From Salirhabdus euzebyi (lineage in GTDB: Bacteria > Bacillota > Bacilli > Bacillales > Alkalibacillaceae): a stretch of 64,000 bases of DNA. Of the stretch, positions 53,502 to 62,312 are shown piece after piece. The first letter of the stretch is position 1; each line of letters opens with the position of its first letter. The stretch covers positions 1 to 64,000 of the forward strand of contig NZ_JACHGH010000010.1 of assembly GCF_014207435.1 (NCBI RefSeq), given 5' to 3'. A model generated the notes under the pieces. That model saw nothing but the letters and a program-made list of their open reading frames with translations. It made no database searches and was not told where the DNA came from. Position numbers and translations under genes: made by a program.

Positions 53502-53538
53502 AGCTCAACTCTATATATAAAAGAGTTGAGCTTTATTT
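53502..53538. terminator. Terminator between the riboswitch gene and comK
   Basis: Perfect 11-bp stem AGCTCAACTCT (53502-53512) with AGAGTTGAGCT (53522-53532), then TTTATTTATT on the plus strand. It ends the riboswitch transcript and may also stop comK coming the other way. Confidence 0.75.
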
Positions 53539-53560
53539 ATTGGTTGATTGGATAGTCCTA

Positions 53561-54028
53561 TCAGAAACTACAAAACTTCAGTATACATAAAGCAGTACGC
53601 TGCATTTGTTTTTCCATTACATAGTGTGATTCCTTTAAGGTAAGTTGTTCGCCGTTATGGAACATGATCGTGGAGGTGTTTGTTTTCGGAGTTTTATTTG
53701 GATGAATATGGCAGATATGGTTATAGAAAATCCAGGTACAATGGAATTGAGTTGGGGAATGAGTAGGGAAAGCAAAGGTTTTGTTAGAGGTATTAATTGG
53801 GATGGGGACTTTTCGTTTGGAGGCAGTTTGGTAGATGATGGCATCCCGTCTTCCTTCATAGGATGAGCCATTATGTAAGCAAGCAGTTTTGATTATTTGA
53901 AGTGGGGTTTTCTTGACGTGAATTTGGCGGTCGGTTTCTAATACGAGTGTATCGTATTCATGATGGAATATCGGTATAAGAGCCATCGTTTTTTCGTTTA
54001 CATTGTAATCATTTTGAATAATTGTCAT
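53561..54028 (-). CDS. comK: Competence transcription factor ComK
   Basis: 155 residues. The master activator of competence genes in Bacillus, binding paired A/T-rich boxes. The central family region is clear: KKTPLQIIKTACLHNGSSYEGR (about 39-60), ASKRKVPIPINTSNKTFAFPTHS (about 69-91) and QFHCTWIFYNHI (about 93-104); the C-terminal GEQLTLKESHYVMEKQMQRTA also aligns by pattern. AAAGGAGGT precedes the ATG on the minus strand. XRE and sigma-factor genes lie upstream on the same strand. Confidence 0.9.
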   Translation of the reverse strand: MTIIQNDYNVNEKTMALIPIFHHEYDTLVLETDRQIHVKKTPLQIIKTACLHNGSSYEGRRDAIIYQTASKRKVPIPINTSNKTFAFPTHSPTQFHCTWIFYNHICHIHPNKTPKTNTSTIMFHNGEQLTLKESHYVMEKQMQRTALCILKFCSF

Positions 54029-54117
54029 GGGGAATGACCTCCTTTTATGTGGATTTTTACATTTTGGTTGGATACAGTAGAAAAAATGAAATGGAGTAAA
54101 ACGGGAAAGGGTTTTAA

Positions 54118-54369
54118 CTAGGATTTCTTCACCTTCTTTAAATCTGTTTCTATTTCATTAAATAATTGCTGTTCAGACATACATAGCACTTTAGATAAAC
54201 GATACAAGGTATAGGAGCCTGGGATTTTATGACCTCGTTCAATTAAGCCAAGGTAGTTTTCACTAAGATCGGCTTGCTCTGCTATTGTATATCTTGATAA
54301 GCCTAAATATTCTCTTTTGTACCTTATTTTTCGTCCTAGTAAAATTCCGAACAAATCTTTTTCCTTCAT
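54118..54369 (-). CDS. XRE-family helix-turn-helix regulator
   Basis: 83 residues; almost entirely one HTH_3 domain: LLGRKIRYKREYLGLSRYTIAEQADLSENYLGLIERG-type spacing with helix-turn-helix at about 25-45, then YTLYRLSKVLCMSEQQLF. Short stand-alone XRE proteins usually repress a neighbouring promoter. It lies between the sigma factor and comK, all on the minus strand, and a role in controlling one of them is an inference. No partner domain is present. Confidence 0.85.
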   Translation of the reverse strand: MKEKDLFGILLGRKIRYKREYLGLSRYTIAEQADLSENYLGLIERGHKIPGSYTLYRLSKVLCMSEQQLFNEIETDLKKVKKS

Positions 54370-54460
54370 AGGTAGATTCCTTTTTAAAACAATTATCTAG
54401 TCCAACATATTCATTTAACACAACCTATAGGGATGAATTTGTTAATAACTGTAAATGATT

Positions 54461-54496
54461 AATAAAAGAGTAGAGTTCCTTATGGAAACTCTACTC
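54461..54496 (-). terminator. Terminator of the sigma-factor gene
   Basis: On the minus strand GAGTAGAGTT-TCC pairs with GGAACTCTACTC, followed by TTTTATT. It separates the sigma gene from the XRE gene. Confidence 0.75.
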
Positions 54497-54508
54497 CTAT
54501 TCAGACTA

Positions 54509-55018
54509 TTAATTTACATGAAGAAGTTTTCTAATTTTAGGTTTGGCAAGTCTTGCCCAGTTTTTAACTGCATCAACAGTGACCCCTTCATTCTCCGCAA
54601 TCTCCTTTACTGATAAATCGTTTAGAACAAAAGAAGTGAACCAAATAAGCTGCTTTTCCGATAATGCAGCCTTTATTTTTTCAAGCGTGTACATATCTAT
54701 AAGATCGTACTCGTCCGTGGTTACTAGATTCTCGAACGTAAACATGATTTGTTTATATTTTTCTTCCTTTTCCTGTCTTCTGTTTTGGTCCCTAATTGAA
54801 CTAAGCAAGGCCTTTTCAATCCGGAAATAAGCATACGTAGAAAACTTTCCTCCTTTATCCTCATCATACGTTTCATATGCTTTCCAAAGAGCGATAACTC
54901 CTTCCTGATAAAACTCCCTATAAGGGTCTCGTATCCCCAACCTATGAATCAGATGGTAAATAATCCTATCATACTCTTTTAATACATCATTAAACGGCTG
55001 TTTTTTAACCTCTACCAC
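54509..55018 (-). CDS. Sigma-70 family RNA polymerase sigma factor, ECF/SigH-like
   Basis: 169 residues with region 2 (DRIIYHLIHRLGIRDPYREFYQEGVIALWKAYETYDEDKGGKFSTYAYFRI, about 18-68) and a region 4 helix-turn-helix (LSVKEIAENEGVTVDAVKNWARLAKPKIRKLL, about 134-166). No region 3, so it is an alternative sigma factor of the small type. KFSTYAYFRIEKALLSSIRDQNR recalls SigH and phage or competence sigma factors. GTG start with a GAACGAGG site. Its nearness to comK makes a role in late-phase or competence gene expression possible, but unproven. Confidence 0.82.
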   Translation of the reverse strand: MVEVKKQPFNDVLKEYDRIIYHLIHRLGIRDPYREFYQEGVIALWKAYETYDEDKGGKFSTYAYFRIEKALLSSIRDQNRRQEKEEKYKQIMFTFENLVTTDEYDLIDMYTLEKIKAALSEKQLIWFTSFVLNDLSVKEIAENEGVTVDAVKNWARLAKPKIRKLLHVN

Positions 55019-55332
55019 TATGGCCTCGTTCTATAAAGGCGCCTTTACATAGTTATTCCGCGGTAGGGTAAGTGTATAAGGAATGATGGGGTTATTCATG
55101 TGGGGAAATTTTAAGTTTCTCACGTTATTTTGGACTTTATTGGTAGATAAGAAAGGAAATGTTTGATAAAGGGTTAGTTATTTTATGTTTCTATTAATTT
55201 GTTTAGTAATTTCAAATATAGAGTTTTTAAGCCGTAATTTGTGGCAAGATTAATAGTTTGTAATGTAGTATATATATTAGTTAATTGCAAAAGGGAAAGT
55301 GCCTTTTATAAAATAATAATTGAGGGGTTTGT
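55019..55332. other. Divergent intergenic region
   Basis: 314 bases between the minus-strand sigma gene and the plus-strand membrane protein, so promoters for both should lie here. A GGCGCC palindrome occurs near 55040 and an A/T-rich TATAAAATAAT at about 55307. No gene or RNA recognised. Confidence 0.35.
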
Positions 55333-56646
55333 ATGAGAAAAATTAAGATACCTTATATTTATACAACAATATTTATTCTACTAATCATATTTGTCGTAGT
55401 AAGTATTCAAGTGTATCCCTTTGAATCTACTGCTAATATGATATCTTTTATTGTTAATGTATTGTCAGTGGTCATTGCATTTATCGCCTTTATTATTGCT
55501 CTTCAAACTTATATTTCAATCGACAGTGTAAACGCTATCACGAAAATGGAAGGAAATATACTAGAAAATGAGAATTATGTTACTTCTATTACTAGTTTAA
55601 TTAGAGAGTATAGTATGAAGGACTCCAAAAGTGTTGGAGAAACTATTTTTAGTAATTTGGAGGGAAGGTTTTCTAAAAAGTCAAAGACTGCGATTGAATT
55701 AGCAACTAATTTACAATACTTCATTGATCTGATAGTCTTTTTTCCTTCATTGTTTCATTCAAGTGATGAGAATCAAAAGGAGAATATAGCAAGAATGAAT
55801 AAAATCCTCTTAGAAATAGATAAGAGGAAAGAAGCTTTACTTGCGATCAGTACAGGTAATCTACTTTTAATTGAGGAAACAGTTAAATTGATAAAATATG
55901 TGATGAATTATCAAAAATTAGTACATAGTAAAAATTTTAATATTGCTGGAGATTTATTAGAAGTAAGAGGAATAATGCTTAAAAACCCAGTTACTCAAAC
56001 TGTTTATTATAACTATTTAGGGTTATTTTATAATAAAAAGGCAATGGCAATTTTAAGAGATAGATTAAATCTAGGAAATGAAGATATTTTTCAAATAGAA
56101 AAGCTAAGGGATGTAATGAAAGAAATAGAGCTTATAGAAGAAGCCGATTTGGAACTAATTCGCATGTATTTAAAGGATTCAAATAAAGCTTTTAAAAAAG
56201 CATTAGAAAGCTGTAAAGAGAATTTGATGTGGAATAGTTTTATTAAATATAATGAAGCAAGATCTACCTTTTTTCTTCAATTGTTCTCACCTCATTATAC
56301 TGGTGTAGAGTGGGAAAATATTATGAATGAAGCAATTTTCGCAAGGTATAGGCTTAACATATTAATAAAAGACATACTAGATTCTCAAGAAAAAACTTAT
56401 TTACAAGAAGCATTTATCTATCAGGAATACTTAGCTAGATTTGTAAAATGTAATATAATGATTGCGATGAGGAAGGACCATACTAATTTATACAGCAGCC
56501 CCATTCACCTGTACCCAAATTATGATGGGTTGTTAGAAGAGTGGTATATTAAAGAGCCTTATAAAGGTAATTTTACAAATATTAGAGTTTATCAAAAAAA
56601 CATAATTCGTTACCTAAAAAATAATGAGAACCATGTAAAAAAATAG
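55333..56646 (+). CDS. Membrane protein of unknown function
   Basis: 437 residues. Two membrane helices near the N-terminus (about 8-28 and 35-62), then about 370 residues of charged, helical, probably cytoplasmic sequence without cysteine clusters or nucleotide-binding motifs. I recognise no family. The layout (two helices plus a long helical domain) is seen in sensors and some defence-associated proteins, but nothing specific supports either. GAGGGG precedes the ATG; a promoter and a separate gene follow. Confidence 0.75.
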   Translation: MRKIKIPYIYTTIFILLIIFVVVSIQVYPFESTANMISFIVNVLSVVIAFIAFIIALQTYISIDSVNAITKMEGNILENENYVTSITSLIREYSMKDSKSVGETIFSNLEGRFSKKSKTAIELATNLQYFIDLIVFFPSLFHSSDENQKENIARMNKILLEIDKRKEALLAISTGNLLLIEETVKLIKYVMNYQKLVHSKNFNIAGDLLEVRGIMLKNPVTQTVYYNYLGLFYNKKAMAILRDRLNLGNEDIFQIEKLRDVMKEIELIEEADLELIRMYLKDSNKAFKKALESCKENLMWNSFIKYNEARSTFFLQLFSPHYTGVEWENIMNEAIFARYRLNILIKDILDSQEKTYLQEAFIYQEYLARFVKCNIMIAMRKDHTNLYSSPIHLYPNYDGLLEEWYIKEPYKGNFTNIRVYQKNIIRYLKNNENHVKK

Positions 56647-56685
56647 ATGATTTTAGAGGAAAGAAAAATAAAACTCTTCCATGTA

Positions 56686-56714
56686 TTGACAAACTATTTA
56701 ATAGAAATTATCTA
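56686..56714 (+). promoter_or_regulatory. Putative promoter of the SGNH esterase gene
   Basis: Consensus TTGACA (56686-56691) with TTATCT (56709-56714) 17 bases later, about 45 bases before the start; a TACAAT at 56713 is too far for the usual spacing. Confidence 0.4.
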
Positions 56715-56757
56715 CAATAGAAATGGTTAGTATTTAATAGTATTGGAGGAGAGTTTT

Positions 56758-57528
56758 TTGAAGAAGATTTTTACTATATTAACAGTATTACTAGTTTCTT
56801 TATCTATGTTTTCTACTAGTGTATTTGCTAAAGAGAATGGTGGGAAAGAATCCCTTGTTGCTCTTGGTGATTCTATTCCATACGGTTTTAATTTAGAAAA
56901 TAATAATCATCATCCGTCAAGAGAAGCATACCCTTATTTAATTGGGGATGAAGCTGACCTTCGAGTTAGAAATTTAAGTGTGCCAGGATGGAAGACTGAT
57001 GACTTATTAACCGCAATTATGAATGATCAAAAATATCGCCAAGCCATTAAACATGCAGACTATATCACATTGAGTATAGGTAGTAATGATCTGTTAAAAG
57101 AATTTGGTAGTTCAGAAGTTCAAGGAAAGATAATGCAATTTATAGCAAGCCCTAATCCATTATTATTTGCAGAAATTCAAGAGGCTTTAGAAGTTGAGGA
57201 ACTGGTGGAAAGCATGGAAGAAATCGTCTTGGAAATTCAATCGTTAACGGATGCCCCGATTGTTGTTTATAACATATATAATCCCTATGCTTACGATAGT
57301 CCATATTTCCGTGCGGGTAATCTACTCCTAAATGATTTTGCAGGAATACCTAGTATAAATTCCATGATTGAAAATGACTTGTCAGAACAGGATGTTACTG
57401 TTGTAGATGCATTTACAGCAATGTTTGGAAATGATGATAATCTAATAGATAACGATATACACCCATCGTTTATGGGACAACAGGAGCTAGCGAAAGTTGG
57501 GTATGAGGCGATAATGGATTTTGAGTAA
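56758..57528 (+). CDS. Secreted SGNH/GDSL-type lipase or esterase
   Basis: 256 residues. A Sec signal peptide (KKIFTILTVLLVSLSMFSTSVFA, cleaved after about residue 24) precedes an SGNH hydrolase: block I SLVALGDSIPYGF (catalytic Ser), block III LSIGSNDLLKEF (Gly-x-Asn), and block V NDIHPSFMGQQ with Asp and His. It may deacylate lipids or a surface polysaccharide. TTG start with GGAGGAG 7 bases upstream; the earlier TTG at 56743 lies on that site. Confidence 0.88.
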   Translation: MKKIFTILTVLLVSLSMFSTSVFAKENGGKESLVALGDSIPYGFNLENNNHHPSREAYPYLIGDEADLRVRNLSVPGWKTDDLLTAIMNDQKYRQAIKHADYITLSIGSNDLLKEFGSSEVQGKIMQFIASPNPLLFAEIQEALEVEELVESMEEIVLEIQSLTDAPIVVYNIYNPYAYDSPYFRAGNLLLNDFAGIPSINSMIENDLSEQDVTVVDAFTAMFGNDDNLIDNDIHPSFMGQQELAKVGYEAIMDFE

Positions 57529-57553
57529 TTGTTATATTATAAGTGCAAAAATA

Positions 57554-57588
57554 AAAACGATAGAGACTTATGGTCTCTATCGTTTTCT
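57554..57588. terminator. Bidirectional terminator between convergent genes
   Basis: Perfect 14-bp stem AAAACGATAGAGAC (57554-57567) with GTCTCTATCGTTTT (57573-57586) and a 5-base loop; it serves the esterase gene on one strand and the AlgX-like gene on the other. Confidence 0.92.
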
Positions 57589-57641
57589 AGTTGGATTAGT
57601 TTGATAGGTTTACCCATGGATTCTTTATCGAAAGTTGGGTC

Positions 57642-59372
57642 TCATTTCATACCTTCTGGATTCTCATCTAATAGTGCATGTAGATACCTTTCAGCTAGTT
57701 CATGAATTACTATATCTGGCTTTTCGTGTTGAATAATATCTGTATTAAATGCATAATCCCAAACATATATACTACTACTGAAATTCTCAGATAAATAAGG
57801 AATTAGAGCGTTACTAAAAGAGTCTCTAAACATTAACAGCTTATAGGAATTAGAAATAGATTCATTTCCTTTTACTACCAATCTGTTAGGGTTCGGGTAA
57901 ATGCTTTTATCAATTTCTATATCCTTGACTGCACTTTTAAAGGTAGGATCTAAATTAATTCGTTCTTCCAATAAAATATCATTCATTGATAACATGAAAG
58001 CAAGATCACCTCCACCAGACGAATAATTTAGAGAATATTTTCCTATTGATAGTGGCTTTATATTTTCAAAATCCTCTCCTATAACGTTAACAATTTCACT
58101 ATATGCATAAAATGCCCCTAAATCATTCCAATGGGTGTCATTTTTTCTATACAAGTTTTCTTCACCTTTATTTTTTATTAGTGTTTTTCTTAAATCTATT
58201 ATGTCTATATCCGAATTGTACTCTAAATAGTTGATGAGTTGGTCAAGTCGTGATTCTTCCTTATGCTTTTTGATATTTGACGGTAAATATTCCGGGTATA
58301 TTGTGTGTTTATTAGGTGCTACTGTTATATAAAATTTTATGCCTTGAGCCTCTAACCATTTTTTCCTTTCTTCTAAATTACTTTTTATAGTTTCCAACTC
58401 TATATCATCAAAATGATTTACTCCTCGGTAATCTTCTGTGACACCTTCATCATTATAAAATAACCAACCATCTTTCCCTATTAATACTCTATTAATAGGA
58501 GAAGTTTTTAAATATTTGACTTTTATAACATTATTCCATTTAATAAGTTTATCCCTAAAACCAAAGTTATCATTTATATACGTTTCATATTTTCTAATAT
58601 AGTCAGTATAAGTTTCTTCTCTTAAATTTAATTTTGGTTTTGCTGCCAAATCCCTTTTTTCAACACTTGATAAATTAGAGTCGATACCTATAATTGTAAC
58701 AAAACTAGGTATGATTAGAATAACTATAAAAGCAAAAGGTAGTAAAGAACTATTAAACTTTTTCAGATTTATAGTTTGAATAACATTTAAATTTGTTATT
58801 TGGAGAAACCAAAACAAAATAAAACTTAATAATAATGAAAAAATAAAAGAGATTACTATCTTAAAGGAGTTATTGTTTAAGTATTTATCTATATTCTCAA
58901 CATCATCAATAATAAAATAAGGATCGTCCCCACTAGGTTTAATTTTAACTAAATTATTCTCAACTCCAATATGTTCGATATGGTTTGTATAATTATGGCT
59001 TTCCACAACCATATCAGCACTCCACTCGTATTCCCTAGAGGTCTTATTCCAGGTAATATTCTTTACATAGATTGTCCCTGGGGATGTTCCAAAGTCAAAT
59101 CTTAAGCTTTTAACGTTAGATGGTAATGAAAACTGTAAACTTTGGAACAAATCATTGTTACTTACATTTATCACTTTAGAATCATTTTCGTTAAAACCAT
59201 TTCCAATATCGTAAAATACTTGATATACATCATCCACCGGAGATTTTACTTCAACAAATAGATTTGTATGGCTTTCTCCACTAGTACTTGTAAAAAAATA
59301 AAAAGACAAAAATAAGAAAATTGTACTTAGAAATACGTTTATTATTGTTTTTTTTCTTCGAGTTAATAACAT
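57642..59372 (-). CDS. AlgX/AlgJ-like (DHHW) polysaccharide O-acetylation protein
   Basis: 576 residues. An N-terminal membrane helix (about 12-30), an extracytoplasmic beta domain, a second helix pair near 172-232, then a C-terminal SGNH-like AlgX domain: ENYINDNFGFRDKLIKWNN-type entry segment, VLIGKDGWLFYNDEGV (about 296-311), YRKNDTHWNDLGAFYAY (about 405-421, with the His-x-x-Asn motif) and KLLMFRDSFSNALIPYL (catalytic Ser). Such proteins put acetyl groups, delivered by the MBOAT partner, onto exopolysaccharide outside the membrane. The MBOAT gene lies 12 bases upstream on the same strand. Confidence 0.82.
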   Translation of the reverse strand: MLLTRRKKTIINVFLSTIFLFLSFYFFTSTSGESHTNLFVEVKSPVDDVYQVFYDIGNGFNENDSKVINVSNNDLFQSLQFSLPSNVKSLRFDFGTSPGTIYVKNITWNKTSREYEWSADMVVESHNYTNHIEHIGVENNLVKIKPSGDDPYFIIDDVENIDKYLNNNSFKIVISFIFSLLLSFILFWFLQITNLNVIQTINLKKFNSSLLPFAFIVILIIPSFVTIIGIDSNLSSVEKRDLAAKPKLNLREETYTDYIRKYETYINDNFGFRDKLIKWNNVIKVKYLKTSPINRVLIGKDGWLFYNDEGVTEDYRGVNHFDDIELETIKSNLEERKKWLEAQGIKFYITVAPNKHTIYPEYLPSNIKKHKEESRLDQLINYLEYNSDIDIIDLRKTLIKNKGEENLYRKNDTHWNDLGAFYAYSEIVNVIGEDFENIKPLSIGKYSLNYSSGGGDLAFMLSMNDILLEERINLDPTFKSAVKDIEIDKSIYPNPNRLVVKGNESISNSYKLLMFRDSFSNALIPYLSENFSSSIYVWDYAFNTDIIQHEKPDIVIHELAERYLHALLDENPEGMK

Positions 59373-59384
59373 TTTTTTAACTCC

Positions 59385-60839
59385 TTAAAACCTAAAATAT
59401 ATAAAAGGATTATATGTTGATGTTGCTAATGACATTATCGAAAATATTAGTACTAAAATATAAGTTATTGGATTTAAGAATCCGTAGAAAAATCTAATAA
59501 TTAAATATTTTATATCGTTACTGCTAACAACATAGTTTTCAACTTTTGATGTCATAATCTTAAGCAGAGGTGTAGCACCTATTATTCCTATGATTAAAAT
59601 TAATAGGACTTCATTAGTTATAAAATAATGAACATTATATATATTAGAAGTGATTTTAAAAGGATTAAACATGGTAGTTATATAGTTGATAGATTCATCT
59701 AAGGTTTCCGACCGGAAGAATACCCAGCCTATCATGACAATTAATAAAGTATATAAATATTTTATAGGGGTCCAAACCCTTTCTAGCACCAGACCAAAAC
59801 CAATTCTTTCTATTACGAGAAAAAAGCCATGAAATAATCCCCATATAATAAAATTCCAGCTAGCACCATGCCAGAACCCAGTTATAATAAATACTATAAG
59901 TAAATTTCTATACGTATTAAACCTAGTTGTCTTACTACCACCTAAAGGAATATATACATAATCCCTGAACCAAGTTGATAATGAAATGTGCCAACGTCTC
60001 CAAAATTCTTTTATAGATTTTGAAATGTAAGGGTAGTTGAAGTTTTCTAAAAATTTGAAACCAAAAATTCTTCCTAATCCAATCGCCATATCTGAATACC
60101 CAGAAAAGTCATAGTATATTTGGAGTGAATAGCAAATTATTCCTAGCCAAGCAAGACCAGATGATAAATCACCACCACTTAAAGAAAATATTTCATCAGC
60201 GATTTTCCCCATAGGGTTTGCTATTAAAACCTTTTTACCTAACCCGATAATAAATCTTTTAACCCCATAATTTATATCTTCCATCTGGGTAATACGATTT
60301 TTTATTTGCTCAGCGACATCACCATATCTCACGATGGGTCCTGCTACTAATTGAGGAAATAAAGATATATATAAAGCTAAATCTAATGGATTTTTCTGAG
60401 CACGACTTTCACGTCTATAAACATCAACTACATAAGATAAAGCTTGGAATGTAAAGAATGATATACCAATTGGTAAATCTATGGGCTCTAAATATATCGG
60501 TTCCATTCCAATTTTAACTATTAGAATATTAATATTTTCTACTATGAAATTTAAATACTTATAAAAAGCTAGTATACCTAAATTGGCAATAATGGCTACA
60601 GCAACGATTTTTTTTGCCAGATTCTTTTTATCTATATAATTCTCTACCAACGCTCCGAAGAAATAGTTTATCGCTATAGATAAAAGCATTATTAAAACAT
60701 ATTTTGGTTCTCCCCAAGAATAGAAAAACAAACTTGCAATTAAAAGGAATATATTCTTATATCTATTTCTAATTAAAAAATAGCCTATTAATACAACGGG
60801 TAAAAAAACAAATAAAAAAACTGGTGAGCTGAATACCAC
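59385..60839 (-). CDS. MBOAT-family O-acyltransferase (AlgI/DltB-like)
   Basis: 484 residues with about ten membrane helices, the usual AlgI length. VFSSPVFLFVFLPVVLIGY opens it; GISFFTFQALSYVVDVYR (about 126) and RRWHISLSTWFRDYVYIPLGG (about 281-301) are MBOAT hallmarks, and the catalytic His is in TGFWHGASWNFIIWGLFHG (about 315-333). It moves acyl groups across the membrane to the AlgX-like partner. GTG start with GGGAAGTGG upstream. The pair most likely modifies one of the glycans encoded in this window. Confidence 0.92.
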   Translation of the reverse strand: MVFSSPVFLFVFLPVVLIGYFLIRNRYKNIFLLIASLFFYSWGEPKYVLIMLLSIAINYFFGALVENYIDKKNLAKKIVAVAIIANLGILAFYKYLNFIVENINILIVKIGMEPIYLEPIDLPIGISFFTFQALSYVVDVYRRESRAQKNPLDLALYISLFPQLVAGPIVRYGDVAEQIKNRITQMEDINYGVKRFIIGLGKKVLIANPMGKIADEIFSLSGGDLSSGLAWLGIICYSLQIYYDFSGYSDMAIGLGRIFGFKFLENFNYPYISKSIKEFWRRWHISLSTWFRDYVYIPLGGSKTTRFNTYRNLLIVFIITGFWHGASWNFIIWGLFHGFFLVIERIGFGLVLERVWTPIKYLYTLLIVMIGWVFFRSETLDESINYITTMFNPFKITSNIYNVHYFITNEVLLILIIGIIGATPLLKIMTSKVENYVVSSNDIKYLIIRFFYGFLNPITYILVLIFSIMSLATSTYNPFIYFRF

Positions 60840-61464
60840 TAAAAATCCACTTCCCTCTATAGATCTATAAAATAAATAGGTTTACAATAATAGTTTTTTA
60901 GCAAAATAGGTAATGATAGTATTAGGTCAAAACAGTATAGTAAAACATCAATATATTATTATAAAACATTTATTGTGACAATACTATACAAATTACTACT
61001 TCTTTCGACCTTGCTTGACTGATATAAAAAAATCACCAGATCGGTAAATTTAATATAACCCAGCAATCAATATACACCCTAGTTAATTAAAGCTGGAAGA
61101 ACAATTAATATAATGTTTTCTATGCGGTAGAAAAAGAAAAGAAATATGAGTTAAAGGAATTTAATTACGAATTGGGGCGGGAAACTGGAGGTTCCTTCCA
61201 ATAGAGTTCCGAGGTTAGTTGGGTCGCTTCCGTGGCCTGGGATGGGAAAGTAATGATGATATTAACTTACAAGCTTACTTGAATTTATTCATATATGAGG
61301 ATAGCCATTCCAGAGGGTAAACTTGGCTGAAAGCACTAAAATTATTATTTGTTTGAACGGCTTCTCTAATTAACATTACGTAAACAAATACTGCCCGAAG
61401 GAAGCATAATACGAGGGTAGTCTTTTACCATTATAAAGGCTAAAAGTACAGCTTGATGGGATAA
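60840..61464. other. Non-coding, apparently decayed region
   Basis: About 620 bases with no supported ORF. The left part should hold the minus-strand promoter of the MBOAT gene. From about 61140 the sequence is GC-richer, with frequent stops in all frames and small dyads (for example GGAA...TTCC near 61180-61196), as expected for degraded coding sequence leading into the OtnK fragment. Confidence 0.4.
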
Positions 61465-61998
61465 TTAAAGGAACTATATACAATTTTCATTATCTTAGCT
61501 GGAAGCTGTTCTGCGGCAACCCTACAGCAGATTGAAGAATTTCAATCAAGTGGGGGCAAGTCTATTAAAATGGACCCTATTGAACTAGTAGAGGGAGCTT
61601 TAACAAAAGAGGATATTTGGAAACAAATTGAATCAATTAATGAAGATGCAGTATTAGTGTGCAGTTCTGATAAACCAGAAAACGTTAAGAAAGCCCAGGA
61701 AGCAGGAATGGAGAAAGTTTCCGAAATGCTAGAACAAACTACAGCGTACATTGCAAAGAATGCAGAAAAGAGTGGGGCAAACCGGATCATTTTAGCTGGT
61801 GGAGAAACATCTGGTGCTGTAACACGAATTCTTGGGTATGATTCATATTTAGTCGGAGAAAGTATTGCTCCTGGAGTTCCAGTAATGGTTCCACTTAAAA
61901 ATAAAGATTTAAGGTTAGTCCTTATATCAGGTAACTTTGGTCAAGAGGACTTCTTCCTAAGAGCTGTAGATATTACAAAGGATGATACAAATGTCTAG
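61465..61998 (+). pseudogene. Four-carbon acid sugar kinase (OtnK/DUF1537), C-terminal fragment
   Basis: The frame is open from 61465 after an in-frame stop and has no start codon at a sensible place. It reads FIILAGSCSAATLQQIEEF, then GANRIILAGGETSGAVTRIL, APGVPVMVPLKNKDLRLVLISGNFGQEDFF: the C-terminal nucleotide-binding half of OtnK/DtnK kinases (about 420 residues when complete). The N-terminal half is missing. A 142-residue product from the ATG at 61570 is possible but would lack the substrate domain. The next gene, a truncated OtnC-like aldolase, overlaps its stop. Confidence 0.8.
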
Positions 61999-62143
61999 TT
62001 TAGACCAAAAGTTTCAGGATGCTATTTGGATAGCGAAAGCATTGTTTGACAGGGATAAAGCTACAGGATTATCCGCAAATTTAAGTTTTCTTCATGATGA
62101 CAAAATATATATTACAGGTAATGGGACTTTTTTTGGCAATTAA
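61991..62143 (+). pseudogene. Class II aldolase/adducin (OtnC-like) N-terminal fragment
   Basis: ATG overlapping the kinase stop opens a frame of 50 codons with SLDQKFQDAIWIAKALFDRD, TGLSANLSFLHDDKIYITGN and GTFFG, the start of the aldolase/adducin family, which is about 210 residues when complete. It ends at TAA right after the TGNGTFFG motif, and the metal-binding and catalytic parts are absent. Together with the kinase fragment it is the remnant of a D-threonate/D-erythronate-type catabolic operon. Confidence 0.75.
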
Positions 62144-62149
62144 TTACGT

Positions 62150-62186
62150 AAATCCCTACTCTTTCAAAAGAGTGGGGATTTCTCCT
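62150..62186 (+). terminator. Terminator after the aldolase remnant
   Basis: AAATCCCTACTCTT (62150-62163) pairs with AAGAGTGGGGATTT (62168-62181), with one G-T pair; T-rich tail TCTCCTTT. Confidence 0.8.
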
Positions 62187-62312
62187 TTAAGTCGAATTCC
62201 TTCATTTTAAAATAGTAATAAGAGAAAAAGACTCCATTTATATGGTAGACTTAATAGGTGCTCATACATAAACTTAAGCAATCACAAGTGATTTAATGTG
62301 GGGGAAAAGCTG

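Noticed and set aside
53635-53871. Plus- and minus-strand frames inside comK
   Set aside because: Both are shadows of the ComK coding frame, which is clearly recognised.
50509-55018. Prophage or ICE interpretation of the Com-like, recombinase and sigma genes
   Set aside because: No capsid, terminase, relaxase or replication genes and no att repeats found; evidence is too thin for a defined element.
61570-61998. Complete 142-residue gene
   Set aside because: Homology to OtnK continues upstream of the ATG to a stop at 61462, so this is a 5'-truncated gene rather than a whole one.
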